A stretch of DNA of 36,213 nt from contig NC_049987.1 in NCBI RefSeq assembly GCF_000003815.2, positions 2,642,828-2,679,040 on the forward strand, given 5' to 3'. This stretch comes from Branchiostoma floridae (Eukaryota; Chordata; Leptocardii; Amphioxiformes; Branchiostomatidae). Numbering within the stretch: the first letter of the stretch is position 1; every line of letters begins with the position of its first letter. A model generated the notes under the pieces. The model made no database searches and was not told the origin of the DNA. It saw nothing but the letters and a program-made list of their open reading frames with translations. Position numbers and translations under genes: made by a program. Below, in pieces: positions 1 through 10,880 of this stretch.

Positions 1-404
1 CCCAAAAGGCAGGGGGGAACATTTTACCTTAATACGAACTTCAGGCTATGGTGGATTTTTCTTACATTTATTAAGAGATAAGTCTAAAATGACGAGACTT
101 TTCTTGTGAGTACCACATTAGCATAATGGGCAAACCTGACGTGTGAACGCGGGAGGGAACACAGGGACGGCGAAGTATCAAAGGATACAAGACGAAAGAT
201 CAAAGAAATATGATGACGATACCGGTCTCTTCAGACAATATAAACTGTAGAACATTTAAAACTTTTTATAGCTTTTATTTTCTTAATACATATAGTGTAA
301 AAATCATTGCAGTACATATACAGTACTGTATTATGTGAATAAAGATCAGTGGGTACTAAAACCATGTGTAACTTATTGCTTGTGGTCAATTAATTAGCAT
401 ATTC
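1..404. other. no gene seen
   Basis: AT-rich DNA without a credible reading frame, splice structure or clear repeat. Nothing recognised. Confidence 0.5.
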
Positions 405-479
405 TCTATAGGGACCACCTCTCTATAGTGGCCAATTTTGACCAGTCCCTTGAGTGGCCGCTATAGACAGGTTTGACTG
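405..479. mobile_element. solo right end of a TA-flanked MITE family
   Basis: The segment ends in GACAGGTTTGACTG followed by TA and contains GACCACC and GTGGCCGCTATAGACAGG. The same terminal motif, with the same TA flank, forms the ends of the complete element at 3974-4440 and of the element at 16788-17402. No matching left end is seen upstream, so this is a fragment or solo end. TA flanks suggest the Tc1/mariner/pogo superfamily (inference). Confidence 0.6.
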
Positions 480-481
480 TA

Positions 482-2050
482 TATCCCAATCCGGTATGAA
501 CCAGCTGCCAGTACAGTATGTACCGTTGATCGTATAAAGATCAGGTGACGAATTTTCCAAGCAGATACAGGGGGTGGCGATTAAAGACAGCACCTGACAA
601 AAAGGTGATATTGTTAAACCCTTCGATAATGTCTCGTGTCTACACGTTTTCGCCTGCTGCAGTGTAAATTTCGGTATTTATATGTGGTAGAAGCAGCGAC
701 TCACCGCATTATTCTTCTCTCGGAGAGGTTAGATTAGCTACTTGAATACACCATGGTGTCTTCACAAAATTCCTCGTCTGAAGCTCCAGAGAGACGAGTC
801 AGTAGGGTAAATTTCGGTATTTAGACTGCCTATTCTTAACAATGGGAAACATGGCAGAAAGAGGCTGTCAAAAATCACGCACCTGAGTTTTAGATCATGA
901 AAAACTCACATTGGCATGGTTATCCGACCTCTAAAGAGTAATTTGACGACAAAAAAGGAAAATTTACGGCGGAATTATACTATACGCCATCAAAACATAG
1001 CTGGTGACCTTTTCACCCCTTTTTACTGCCTGTAAACAACACCAAAACACCTAACTTCTAAGGCCTACTGCAACCACAAATATCACTAAAAATCTGATTT
1101 TTTTTAAAAACACAATATAGAGGCTACAACCCTTACTTATAATATGCACCTCCAAAATCCAAACATATCCCAAGAAAAACATTTCTACAGGCACTTTTGC
1201 CAAGGCTACCTAATCATTTTGGGGTAGTCATCTGCGTCTGTCCGGAAATACTGAAATTTGCCCCTAACGAGCTCGCCTAAGGACCCGACAAAGGAAAAGG
1301 TCCAGATTGTCCCACCATATGCCGAAATTGTTTTGCTTGAGGCGAGGGTTTGTCATCAAATCAAAGACGCCCGATACAGACGTATGAGATTATCCCAAAC
1401 TGTCTCAGACAATTGCTATGGTTCTACCTGCGAGTTTACAAATATGAAAAATCCATTTGCGTGAGGCAAATATATAATGGCCTACAATGTATACGTATAT
1501 ACCATATGACGATGATTTCCTTTGTACATGTAACATGTTTTATGCAGAATCCCAGTCTACGTTGCACGATTAAGGCAAAGGGAACTGTATCACAAATCCC
1601 CTTTAATATTGCGCTGTAGAACTTCAATTGTTTGTTTGTTTTATTACGATCTCCATTAGTGTACATTATCTTGACACTACTCTTCCTGTAGTCACACATG
1701 CATAATAAGATAAAATTGAAATACATGAAATGAAAAACAACTTAACAACAAATGCAGATAATTTAGCGTACAATTATAAGGAGAGGTCAGAAATCAAAAT
1801 AAAGAAACCAAAGTGATCATACATTACAAAAAAATGAATAGCAGGAGAACATAACTTAGTTGAATGAACACAGATCCAATCAAAAGTAAGTCATTATAAT
1901 AACAAAACATAAATATCGAACTTAGATAAACTGAAAACTTAAAAATTGTTACCACCATAAGTTCAAGGGTTGCCTTTTGTCTCGTGTTTTCGCTAGATCA
2001 ATTCGATTTTGGGACACAGCAGTAGGCGGTGATGTGCCACAGGAAAGGAC
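482..2050. other. intergenic, no gene seen
   Basis: Short open frames occur on both strands (for example 1258-1464 and 1436-1726), but they overlap in conflicting frames, have no recognisable domain and lack splice context. No clear repeat was found. I see nothing supportable here. Confidence 0.5.
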
Positions 2051-2056
2051 AGTTAG

Positions 2057-2515
2057 TATGTACAGCTGTATAATGTTGAAAGGACCCATATGTTACAATC
2101 TATAGCCTGTTTAAACCTGAAAGAAATACTCTTGTTCGACCCCGTCAATTCATCTGACAGTACCGTATGCACCCTACTCCTTATGGACAACCCCTCCCTC
2201 CCACAATCCATAAACTGTCAAATTCTAGAGCACGTGTTTAACTACATTTCAAAGACTGGAAGATTCTTTTAGTTCAATTTGATTGTGAAGCCAGTATAGC
2301 CGTTGTGTTTTTAGTTCGTTTTATTGTAACTCTGCAATCATTATTTACTTTTCTTCCGTTGATGCTCATTTAGCTTATTCAATGTCAACCTTTGTTATTT
2401 GTTGTAGTTTTCATTGACTTTGACTGTTACTTGTTTTATGTTAATTGAGAAGAAGACTCACATAAAAAGATATGCTTTTTGTCCTATGCTTATTAATTAA
2501 ATGCGAATAAAATGA
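2057..2515 (+). mobile_element. possible 3' end of a non-LTR retrotransposon
   Basis: A short open frame (about 2057-2272, opened by a stop at 2054) resembles the C-terminal tail of LINE reverse transcriptases in style, with a hydrophobic stretch around TVCTLLLMDNPSLPQSINCQ. It is followed by ~240 bp of T-rich sequence ending in a short A-rich tandem tail (AATAAAATGAAATAAAATAA, about 2505-2530). A coding tail, a short 3' UTR and a microsatellite-like tail are the layout of a 5'-truncated LINE copy. No RT motif is present in what remains, so the call is tentative; a chance ORF is the alternative. Confidence 0.3.
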
Positions 2516-2977
2516 AATAAAATAAAATAAAGAAGGGCAGCTAGGAAAATGTAACCATTTAGTCTCCCCAGCATCTGCTTTGAGATAATATATAATTCAC
2601 GCAGACTGAAAAAAAAGCCGCGGGGTTATGGCATATGGACGGGACGGGTGACATGTGTTATATCTTTAGAACGCCATGGAATCATTTCTTTCTCATAACT
2701 TGTGACATTTTCACAAACATTTGCAGAAACGTAGATAGTAACAATGCAAAGTCATCATGAAAAATAAGCCCCAACCACAACCAAACTTTCTTACCAGTAA
2801 ATTTGTGTCAAAGCCAGACAGTGATTAGCAAACACACCCAGATTTCCAGAAACGACCATTATATACTAGTATTTTGCTCATTATATACAGACGGTGTCGT
2901 TGTATAAAAGATGATGCTACGTTATCAATGCATGCTCAAATAAGCTGTCTGCGTTGACTTCCATGAATAATCACACA

Positions 2978-3175
2978 GTAGGGGGCGTATATGCGGTTTG
3001 TGTCAAGTAGTCTGATATCTCTAGGATCTAGGACGAGTGTAACAGTCGGTCTTTGATGGATTAATATCATCGTTTGTCCTTATATTTGCACCAGCATGGG
3101 CTAGATTAAAACCATACAACCAAGGTATTCCAAGGAGCCAGGGAACGAATAGTTGCGGCTAGCTACTTACAGGAG
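2978..3175 (+). repeat. isolated relative of the 7.2-10.7 kb tandem repeat
   Basis: The stretch GGGGGCGTATATGCGGTTTG, then TCTGATAT...TAGGACGA, GTCTTTGATGGATTA and GCGGCTAGCT, follows the same order and spacing as 10512-10710 (GAGGGCGTATTTTACGGTTTG, TCTGATGTGTCGAGGACG, TTTTTGATGGATTG, ACGGCTAGCT). It is therefore a dispersed, diverged copy of the terminal part of that array. Confidence 0.55.
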
Positions 3176-3971
3176 GCAAACTAGATTTCAATAATGTGAT
3201 CGTATGTCACTCTCAGTTCAGCACATATTCAAGTATGCCAATGTGAACATTGCAATGGTCCATGGGTGGCAGAAAGCAAATAAAAATCACTCTTAAACTA
3301 TTCTCTCAGTTAAAAATGACAGAAGTGTACTTTGTCACACATCGTGACATATTCCATAATTGAGCAAAAAGCATGTCACATTGTTTTATTTCAATTGGTG
3401 CTAGCTGATAGACAGTGTCATAGGTTTTAAGAGTGATCCATAATCTTTTGCATATTACCAAAATAATACAGTCTATGAAATTTGCTGCTTTCAACGTTCT
3501 TTGTGCAACTTAAGATACATTGCAAATGTTTGAATTGGTTTTGTCCCTGCGGTCACCTCTAAACCATAATTTTGTGACTGCGAACATGTGTCTCCAAAGT
3601 TTTCAAATTCTTATGAAATTAAGCACAACATAGATGAATTTGCAGTATTTTTCTAACGCAATAATGTCCAAGGAAATACAAGTTATAACTATAACTTGTA
3701 CCAATAATGAAATAGCAGAGCAGAGCTATCGCTGACCTTTTCAGGAAAAATAGCAGTGCATTCTAAGTGCTAAACTATTATATCATGACAGTTTTTTTAC
3801 CAATTTGTCATTCTCTATATTAGCCAATGATTTTGTATATGAAGTTGTAAGGATCAACTAAAATATCATACGTTTCTTGTGTAGAAATGCAAAATGAACA
3901 CAGAATTGTATTCATAGACATTCTTATATAGATTTAAAAAAAATTCATAACCTAGACAGAAATCTATTACG
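3176..3971. other. intergenic, no gene seen
   Basis: AT-rich sequence with only a short minus-strand frame (3306-3494) lacking any recognisable domain. Nothing further can be supported. Confidence 0.5.
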
Positions 3972-3973
3972 TA

Positions 3974-4440
3974 CAGTCAAGCCTTCCTAAGCGACCACCT
4001 CTTCTCAGCGACCACTTGGCCATTACGACCGCTTTTTCTCGGTCCCGAAAATATTCCCCAATGACGTAAGCATTAGGCGACCTCTTCACAACGACCACCT
4101 GGCCAACGCGACCGCCAATAATTTGGACCAAATCCCTGCCCATAACAACCAAGTTTTTAAATCTTGAGTTTTCATCGATTTTCAATGATAACTAGCGCGA
4201 TTTTGTGCCGAATTTGCCCAGTTTGCTTTGGATTTTGACTGACATTACGATGTTACGTTCAAAATAAAGATGGCGGCGGATGCACGTGCGTGTGCTTGCT
4301 ATTTGCCATTAAACACAACAGAAACCATTTAAACTATGCATCGGGCATGTTGTGAGTCGATACTATTCTAACCGACCACCTGACCAAATCGACCGCTTTT
4401 GCCGGGTCCCCCGGGTGGTCGTCTTGGGCAGGTTTGAGTG
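3974..4440. mobile_element. complete MITE with inverted ends and TA target duplication
   Basis: The left end CAGTCAAGCCTTCCTAAGCG and the reverse complement of the right end (CACTCAAACCTGCCCAAGAC) are matching terminal inverted repeats. Both run on into GACCACC and both are flanked by TA (3972-3973 and 4441-4442). A second pattern lies inside the ends: a CGACCGCTTTT...GGTCCC block occurs near both termini in direct orientation, so the ends combine inverted and direct repeats. The length is 467 bp with no transposase. A short minus-strand open frame inside is not credible as a gene. The TA duplication fits the Tc1/mariner/pogo group (established for that group; assignment inferred). Confidence 0.8.
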
Positions 4441-4442
4441 TA

Positions 4443-5040
4443 CTTGTTATATTTACAAATATATTCAAATGTTGCTTCTATAACAGCAATGAGTTGTCAA
4501 ATCCAGAACTGCAGAATTTATAGTTAAAAGACCTAGTGAAAACCAGTGTTAAAGTTTAGTTCACTATAAAATGTGAGTGCTTCACAATATGAATACACAA
4601 AATATACAAATACATTAAACAGGAACACATGAAAAGGCTCAAAATATGCAAAGACAGCCTATGTTTACCATAAAAGGAAAATTGTACATTCACAAATCAA
4701 TCCAGGTGTCCAGGTGTGTTGTTACACTTTTGGCAGCGATGGGCGCAGTGGCAGAGGAAAGGGTGATCAAAGTGTAAACCTTCACTAGCGCTATTGTCCT
4801 TTCCATTTGTTTGAGCACAATGTTGTCATAATATTTTCTAGATGTTTTATGGTGCCTTGAGGATGTGCTGCATGAGTGTGCAATACGTTAACTTTTGTCA
4901 CTTAGAGTACTAAATTCCATCTAGTAGGTCATTTATAGAACAATGACTTGGTGCAACGAGGATGGTGATTTCTTCTTTCCACAATTTACAGTTTTTTTGT
5001 TTTCCTTATTTTGCCATTTCTCAGAGTCATTTCTTTCTTT
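4443..5040. other. intergenic, no gene seen
   Basis: Low-complexity AT-rich DNA downstream of LRR-A on its 3' side. No frame, splice pattern or clear repeat is visible. Confidence 0.45.
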
Positions 5041-5049
5041 CTTTATCCT

Positions 5050-5182
5050 TCTTTACCATACCGAGGGGACTCCCTGAACTCCCCTTTTGTTTGTGGGAGA
5101 GTGTAGCGATGGGAAGGTGCGTGGGATCGGACTCCTCTTCCCCTTCGTAACGTACAGGTCCCGTCGAAGAAGAAGAAGATTC
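5050..5182 (+). mobile_element. probable 5'-truncated LINE tail ending in (GAA)n
   Basis: A plus-strand frame ends in ...GSDSSSPS-stop (stop near 5148-5150). After a short spacer comes TCCCGTCGAAGAAGAAGAAG at about 5159-5178. A short coding tail followed by a (GAA)n 3' terminus is typical of some non-LTR retrotransposon families. It lies about 25 bp past the stop codon of LRR-A, opposite in orientation, so it probably sits in that gene's 3' UTR. No RT domain remains. Confidence 0.35.
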
Positions 5183-5203
5183 TGACTCTGCTCGGCTTTC
5201 TCA

Positions 5204-6696
5204 TCAGGTCTTAACTTGCTCATGCTGGAGTGACTGATGAACTATTCCCACCTGTCCGATGCACGGGAGCAGCACAGGTGTTGACCAACGTCGCTTATGA
5301 TCAAGATTTGCCATTGCCAGGCCGTATTGGGGGTTGACGAAAACTTCAGTATGTTTCGACGATCCTTGCTTCACGTTCCCATGTCCGTACTGAGGGTTTA
5401 GGNNNNNNNNNNNNNNNNNNNNNNNNNNNNNNNNNNNNNNNNNNNNNNNNNNNNNNNNNNNNNNNNNNNNNNNNNNNNNNNNNNNNNNNNNNNNNNNNNN
5501 NNNNNNNNNNNNNNNNNNNNNNNNNNNNNNNNNNNNNNNNNNNNNNNNNNNNNNNNNNNNNNNNNNNNNNNNNNNNNNNNNNNNNNNNNNNNNNNNNNNN
5601 NNNNNNNNNNNNNNNNNNNNNNNNNNNNNNNNNNNNNNNNNNNNNNNNNNNNNNNNNNNNNNNNNNNNNNNNNNNNNNNNNNNNNNNNNNNNNNNNNNNN
5701 NNNNNNNNNNNNNNNNNNNNNNNNNNNNNNNNNNNNNNNNNNNNNNNNNNNNNNNNNNNNNNNNNNNNNNNNNNNNNNNNNNNNNNNNNNNNNNNNNNNN
5801 NNNNNNNNNNNNNNNNNNNNNNNNNNNNNNNNNNNNNNNNNNNNNNNNNNNNNNNNNNNNNNNNNNNNNNNNNNNNNNNNNNNNNNNNNNGTTGGCCAAA
5901 CTATGTTCCACAGCCTAACATACTTCAGCTTGTTACGAAGTTGGACAAGTGACTGTTTCTCAACCGAAGGTAGTCTGTTACTATTCAAATAAATGTTTCC
6001 CCTTGAAGGTAAGCTTTTTAACCATTCCAGACTCAAGGTAGTAAGCAGATTGAAGGCCAGGTTAAGTGAGTTTATCGGTATGTTGTCGAAAGCATTCGCT
6101 GCGATGTGCGAGATTTTATTGCGGTCTAACCTAAGTTTCTTCAGACTGCATAATCCTCTGAAGTACCATGCTTCGATATTGAGGATCCTGTTATTGTCTA
6201 AATGCAGGACTTCTAGCTTTTGGAGGGGCTTAAACGCTCCTCTTACGATGTGTTCAATTTTGTTTCCAGACAGGGATAGTTTTGTCATGTTTTCCAGCCC
6301 GTCAAACCATTTGCCAACAACCTGGACAGAGTTTCTATCCAACGACAGCATCTGCAGGGAGGCCAACGTTACAAAAGCCCCTTCTTTAACGTCCTTGATT
6401 TTCCCACCGAGATTTAGCTCGTTAAATACAGGAAGAATGGACAGAGGTTTTAGTGTCCCATTGCTGTCATAATGTCCGATCAGCAGTAGGCCATCAAATG
6501 AGTCCGGTAAGCAAGAGCCAAGTTCCTCATTCGTACAGTTCAACCCAGTCATATCACACCTTACTCGGCGCTTACATCGTCTATCTCCGACGATGATGCC
6601 ACAATCATCTCTAGAATTACAAATGTCCTTGCAATTTGGACAATTGTTTGATAACACTTGCATAAAGAACATGGCAATAAAGAATAATCTCGCCAT
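5204..6696 (-). CDS. LRR transmembrane receptor with NPxY tail (LRR-A), interrupted by gap
   Basis: The ATG is at 6696. The start is supported by an N-terminal signal peptide (MARLFFIAMFFMQVLS) followed by a Cys-rich segment (CPNCKDIC...C...C...C, about residues 19-62). About seven leucine-rich repeats follow, residues ~86-265, with the LxxLxLxxNxI pattern (for example LQMLSLDRNSV, LTKLSLSGNKIEHI-type units, LEVLHLDNNRILNI, LKKLRLDRNKISHI). Sequence stops at an N run (5403-5890) after residue ~268. Beyond the gap, in another frame relative to the N count, comes a 65-residue tail with two NPQYG motifs 21 residues apart, ending in QVKT-stop at 5204-5206. The LRR C-cap and membrane span are presumably in the gap. 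NPxY is an established PTB-domain and endocytosis motif. Ligand and role are unknown; innate immune or neural recognition are possibilities. That the tail belongs to the same gene is inferred from strand, distance and motif. Confidence 0.75.
5403..5890. other. assembly gap inside LRR-A
   Basis: 488 unknown bases. The flanking LRR and tail frames do not agree across 488 bases, so the true length differs or an intron is hidden here. Confidence 0.95.
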
Positions 6697-7180
6697 ATTG
6701 TTCAGATATGTGGATCAACTTCGTGTGACTAATGCATTTAAGCTAATTTCTACAATACACATGCAATTAGTACTTGTATGATAGTAAAAAGAATGGTTCG
6801 GGTACGTATCTTTGCCCAGGAATCCACTTAAAATTCACAGCCTTACACTGAGTCGTTCTTAGTAGTCTTTTATGACACCTGCATCTTGCAGCTCCTGTAT
6901 AGGTGAGGAAAAAGATAGAACATTGAAGGCCTAAGAAATCAAGCATTGAAAACATGCTTGTAATTGTTCTTATGTGCCTGTTGTTTGGGCTTTAGGCATA
7001 ATTGAGAGGTTCTGGTGTTTTGTTATTTGTAGGCATGTAGGTAGGCCTTTGAATTACTCATTATTTATTTTGGGCACTCGAAACACACACTTTGCAGCGA
7101 AACCTTTTGTGTTTTTTTTTTAAATCTATACTAGAAATCTATGTTCTTTACTTTCGTGTGGTAGATTATTTCGCTGACGT
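6697..7180. other. upstream of LRR-A, no other gene seen
   Basis: This should hold the promoter and 5' UTR of LRR-A. I see no convincing TATA box or initiator. A short minus-strand frame at 6767-6955 has no recognisable content. Confidence 0.4.
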
Positions 7181-7795
7181 CAGGAAGAGGTGACTTAAGT
7201 TAAGTTTGACCAAACGTATTTACCTAAGCGTTACAACTAGCAATGATTAAACTTACCCACCTCTAATCACGCCCTGGTTGGACAACTGCAGCGGCAAGTC
7301 AACTTTCTATGGCGCCGAAAGATCTATGGATTTGTCGCACTCTCACTGAGCATGCTCGATCGATCTATACCAATAAGCAAACAGGAGGGGTGAATACATA
7401 TGTAGATTATTCAAATATAATCTAATCTTGGCTTGGTGGCTCGTTCAAAATCAATCTCCCAATTGGCAAACAGGAGAGGGGGGTGAATACATAACGTTAT
7501 AGAGATTATACAAATTAATCCAATATCCCGAGGACGACTGCAACAAGTGCAACAATTTATTGGTCTGTTTGGTCGTGAAGTTACCTAGTTACAGTTATCC
7601 ATTGCCTACCTGTTATTCCCTGTCCAGATTCTCATTAGCTGCAGTGAAAGTCAACTTTTTGTGGCGCCGAAAGACCTAAGATCTTGCTTGCCACATCCTA
7701 ATTGATCATGCTACATCAACAAAGAGGCAAACAGGAGAGGGTGAATACATGTATGGATCTAATACGTATCTAATCTGTCGTCTCGAGGACGACTG

Positions 7796-8216
7796 NNNNN
7801 NNNNNNNNNNNNNNNNNNNNNNNNNNNNNNNNNNNNNNNNNNNNNNNNNNNNNNNNNNNNNNNNNNNNNNNNNNNNNNNNNNNNNNNNNNNNNNNNNNNN
7901 NNNNNNNNNNNNNNNNNNNNNNNNNNNNNNNNNNNNNNNNNNNNNNNNNNNNNNNNNNNNNNNNNNNNNNNNNNNNNNNNNNNNNNNNNNNNNNNNNNNN
8001 NNNNNNNNNNNNNNNNNNNNNNNNNNNNNNNNNNNNNNNNNNNNNNNNNNNNNNNNNNNNNNNNNNNNNNNNNNNNNNNNNNNNNNNNNNNNNNNNNNNN
8101 NNNNNNNNNNNNNNNNNNNNNNNNNNNNNNNNNNNNNNNNNNNNNNNNNNNNNNNNNNNNNNNNNNNNNNNNNNNNNNNNNNNNNNNNNNNNNNNNNNNN
8201 NNNNNNNNNNNNNNNN
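7796..8216. other. assembly gap in the tandem array
   Basis: 421 unknown bases between two array units. Open frames crossing the N run are artefacts. Confidence 0.95.
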
Positions 8217-8393
8217 CAATCAATGTACCAATACGCAACAGGAAGGGGTGAAAACATAACGTTATATAGAGATTACGTGAAACCATTCTGATGTCTTATG
8301 GACGACTGCAAAACTTGGTATTTGATTGATGCTAATATGTTGGCTGGTAGGATCGTTCCTGTACAGACAGAGGGACAAGAAAAATCTCTACCC

Positions 8394-8566
8394 AATCTGC
8401 AAGCGGATCTTACGATGGCATAAGATAGCAGCAAACTGGCCAAGGAGTGTAGTCAGCCAAGAGGATTACATTTGCTATGCAGGTAGCCAAACACACTTCT
8501 AGGCCTGCTTCACTCCTCTGACAGCTTTTGATATCCTATGCTACCGTAGAATCTGCTTGGAGATTA
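8394..8566. mobile_element. MITE family M9, copy 1 (inside the tandem array)
   Basis: The left end CAATCTGCAAGCGGATCTTA matches the reverse complement of the right end TACCGTAGAATCTGCTTGGA plus GATTA. The array unit is interrupted within its CTACCCAA block. The 9 bases before the element (ATCTCTACC) and after it (CTCTCTACC) match at 8 of 9 positions, as expected for a 9-bp target duplication. The same TIR bounds 11844-12041 and, diverged, 18546-18667. No coding content. Confidence 0.75.
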
Positions 8567-9656
8567 CTCTCTACCCAACACAATAACATGACAACAACAT
8601 AGTTCGCGTTTAAAATTATATCTTCGTCTAAACAACACCAATTGGCACTGTTACCTTAGACCAACTTTGACTGTAGAAACTTGGTACAAATGACTATCAA
8701 CTCTCCTCTACTTCGCTTTTGTTATTTTCTTGGCCTTGTAAGCCACAAAACACCGCAAAATCCCGTCTACTAATTTTTTTAGGTCCGGTTTTCCTAAACC
8801 GGTCCAACAACAACAAAAAAGGTTTTGTACCGATACACCGTACAGGTACCATCTCCTAGTCAGGTTAGTGACGCCGACTGATTCAAATTAACGTTAAACA
8901 GGTGTAAAGGTAACCTCTATCTCTTGTAATGATGAAGGCTACTCACCTGCTGCGCCCTGTCCGGGTTCTGTTCAGCTGTAGGAGCAAGTCAACTTTCTGT
9001 GACGCAAAAAGATGTGTCCCTCGCTCACTGAGCATGCTCAATCAATCCACCAATAAGCGAACAGGACAAAGTGAATACATATATGGAGTATACGAATCTA
9101 ATTTGACTTCTCGAGGACGACAGTAATAATTGATATTTGATGGATTGGTTTGATTGTTTGTTCGCTCAGTTGCCGACTGAGAAACAAGAAAACTATCTAT
9201 CCAACACAATAGTAAGACCGTAAGTATTTACTTTAGCGTACCTCTTGCCGTGGTCAAGTTATCCACCTGTTTCTACCTGTCCGGATTCTGTTCAACAGCG
9301 GTGGCAAGTTAACTTTATTTGACGCTAAAATATCTCAGAACGTGTTACACACTTAATGAGCATGATGAATGCTTACATAAACCTGTTGTCAAGATCAGGG
9401 TTATACAACTGTTACACCCTGTCCGGATTGCAGCCGGCTAGCGCTGCGTCAGCTAGATCAACCGGTTCATCTTATAACGTGTCGCTCACTCACTGAGGTT
9501 GCTCAATCAAACAAGAGTAGCTGAATGCATATTATATGAATTATGCAATTTGAATATAATGACTCGACGACAACAACGATAACTGGTTTTGAATTGATCG
9601 ATTTTGATTGGTCTGCTTGGTCGTCCGGTTACCGACTGAGAAACAAGAAAACTTTT

Positions 9657-9686
9657 TACCCAACCAATATTGTTATTGGTTGGGTA
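9657..9686. other. perfect 13-bp hairpin within an array unit
   Basis: TACCCAACCAATA, loop TTGT, then TATTGGTTGGGTA is a perfect inverted repeat. The other units carry only the left half (CTACCCAACACAATA) at this place, so the hairpin arose in this unit alone. Confidence 0.8.
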
Positions 9687-10710
9687 GAAATAAACGAAGG
9701 TTGGTCATGGTCAGTTGCGTCTTGTCATGATCGAGGTTACCCACCTGTTTCCACCTGTCCGGATTCTGGTCAGCAGCGGCGGCAAGTTAACTCTCTGTGG
9801 CGCCGGTTGATTCCACGTGTTGCTCGCTCACTAGCTGTAAGTATTCTCAATCAATCTACCGATAGGCAAAAAGCAGGGGGTGCATACATAACGTAATATG
9901 GATTATGTGAAACTAATCTAATGTCTCGAGGACGAACTGCTGTGGTATTTGATTGATTGGTTGGATTGTCTGTTCGTTCAGTTGCAGGCTGAAGGACAAG
10001 AAAAAACTTTTACCCAACGCAATAACAAGATCATACGTATCTACTTTGGCTTTACCTCATTGTTATGATCAGAGTTACCCAGCTGTTATTCGGGTTCTAG
10101 TCAGCTGCGCTAGCAGGCCAACTTTCTGACGCTCCAAATTATCTAAGAATGTGACGCTCGCTCACTGAGCCGAGCATGTTAAATCAATGTGCCAACGGGC
10201 AAAGAAGAGAAAAATACATATATGGATTGTGCAAATCTAATCTGACGTCTCGAGGACGACTGCAATAACTGGTATTTAATGGATTGGTGGGTCTGTTGCA
10301 GACGGAGAGACATGAAAATTATCTACCCAATACATATTAAACAAGGTCATACGTATTTGATTTAGCGTTACCTCTCGTAATGATAAGGGTTACCCACCTT
10401 CATAGCCCCGTCCGGATTCTGCTCAGTTACAGTAGTACTAGTATTAGTTTTAAGTCAACTTTCTGTGACGCCGACTGATTCAATGTGTCGTTCACTCGCT
10501 CCCAATTTCCAATCGAGAGGGCGTATTTTACGGTTTGTATCAATGTAATCTGATGTGTCGAGGACGGATGGGTGTATTTAAACAGACGGTTTTTGATGGA
10601 TTGCTTGCCTTGTTCTTTCAGATGCAGCGCTGTAGGATAGATTGAAATCATACATTCAAGGCTATTCTAACTAGCCATAGAAATGATATCAACGGCTAGC
10701 TATAGCTAGC

Positions 10711-10880
10711 TGTGCACGTGGCATCTTGTTGCTTTTTCATTCAGCAACTTTGCAAGAAATACTTTTAGTGTGATGCATGAACGGGGTCATAACAAAGGAC
10801 AGACTTATCATGGAGATCATCTGTGTTGGTAGTAACCATAGTATAATGCTAAGAAACTTTCTTCCAACACAAAAGTATCC
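10711..10880. other. spacer, nothing recognised
   Basis: Short unannotated stretch between the tandem array and the palindromic element. Confidence 0.4.

Larger units (their letters stand above)
7180..10710 (+). repeat. degenerate tandem array, unit about 310-360 bp
   Basis: Eight or more diverged copies of one unit run head to tail. Recurring blocks in order are: CTGTCCGGATTCTG(T)TCAGC, GGCAAGTCAACTTTCTGTG, CGCTCACTGAGCATGCTCAA, CAATAAGCAAACAGGAGGGG, TGAATACATATATGGATTAT, TCTCGAGGACGACTGCAATA, TTTGATGGATTGGTTTGATT, CTACCCAACACAATAA. The CGAGGACGAC block occurs near 7527, 7783, 8296, 9109, 9924, 10246 and 10558, with degenerate forms elsewhere; neighbouring copies are ~310-360 bp apart in the best preserved part. 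No coding frame persists through the units, so this looks like an old minisatellite or satellite-like array. A MITE (8390s-8560s) and a 421-N gap interrupt it. Confidence 0.8.

Noticed and set aside
1258-1726. three overlapping short frames
   Set aside because: Conflicting strands and frames, no domain, no splice context.
3967-4185. 72-codon minus frame
   Set aside because: Lies across the MITE terminus; no domain, and explained by the repeat.
7706-8291. long frames on both strands
   Set aside because: They exist only because the N run has no stops.
7180-10710. CRISPR-like array
   Set aside because: Units are long, diverged and not separated by unique spacers of constant size; the genome is eukaryotic.
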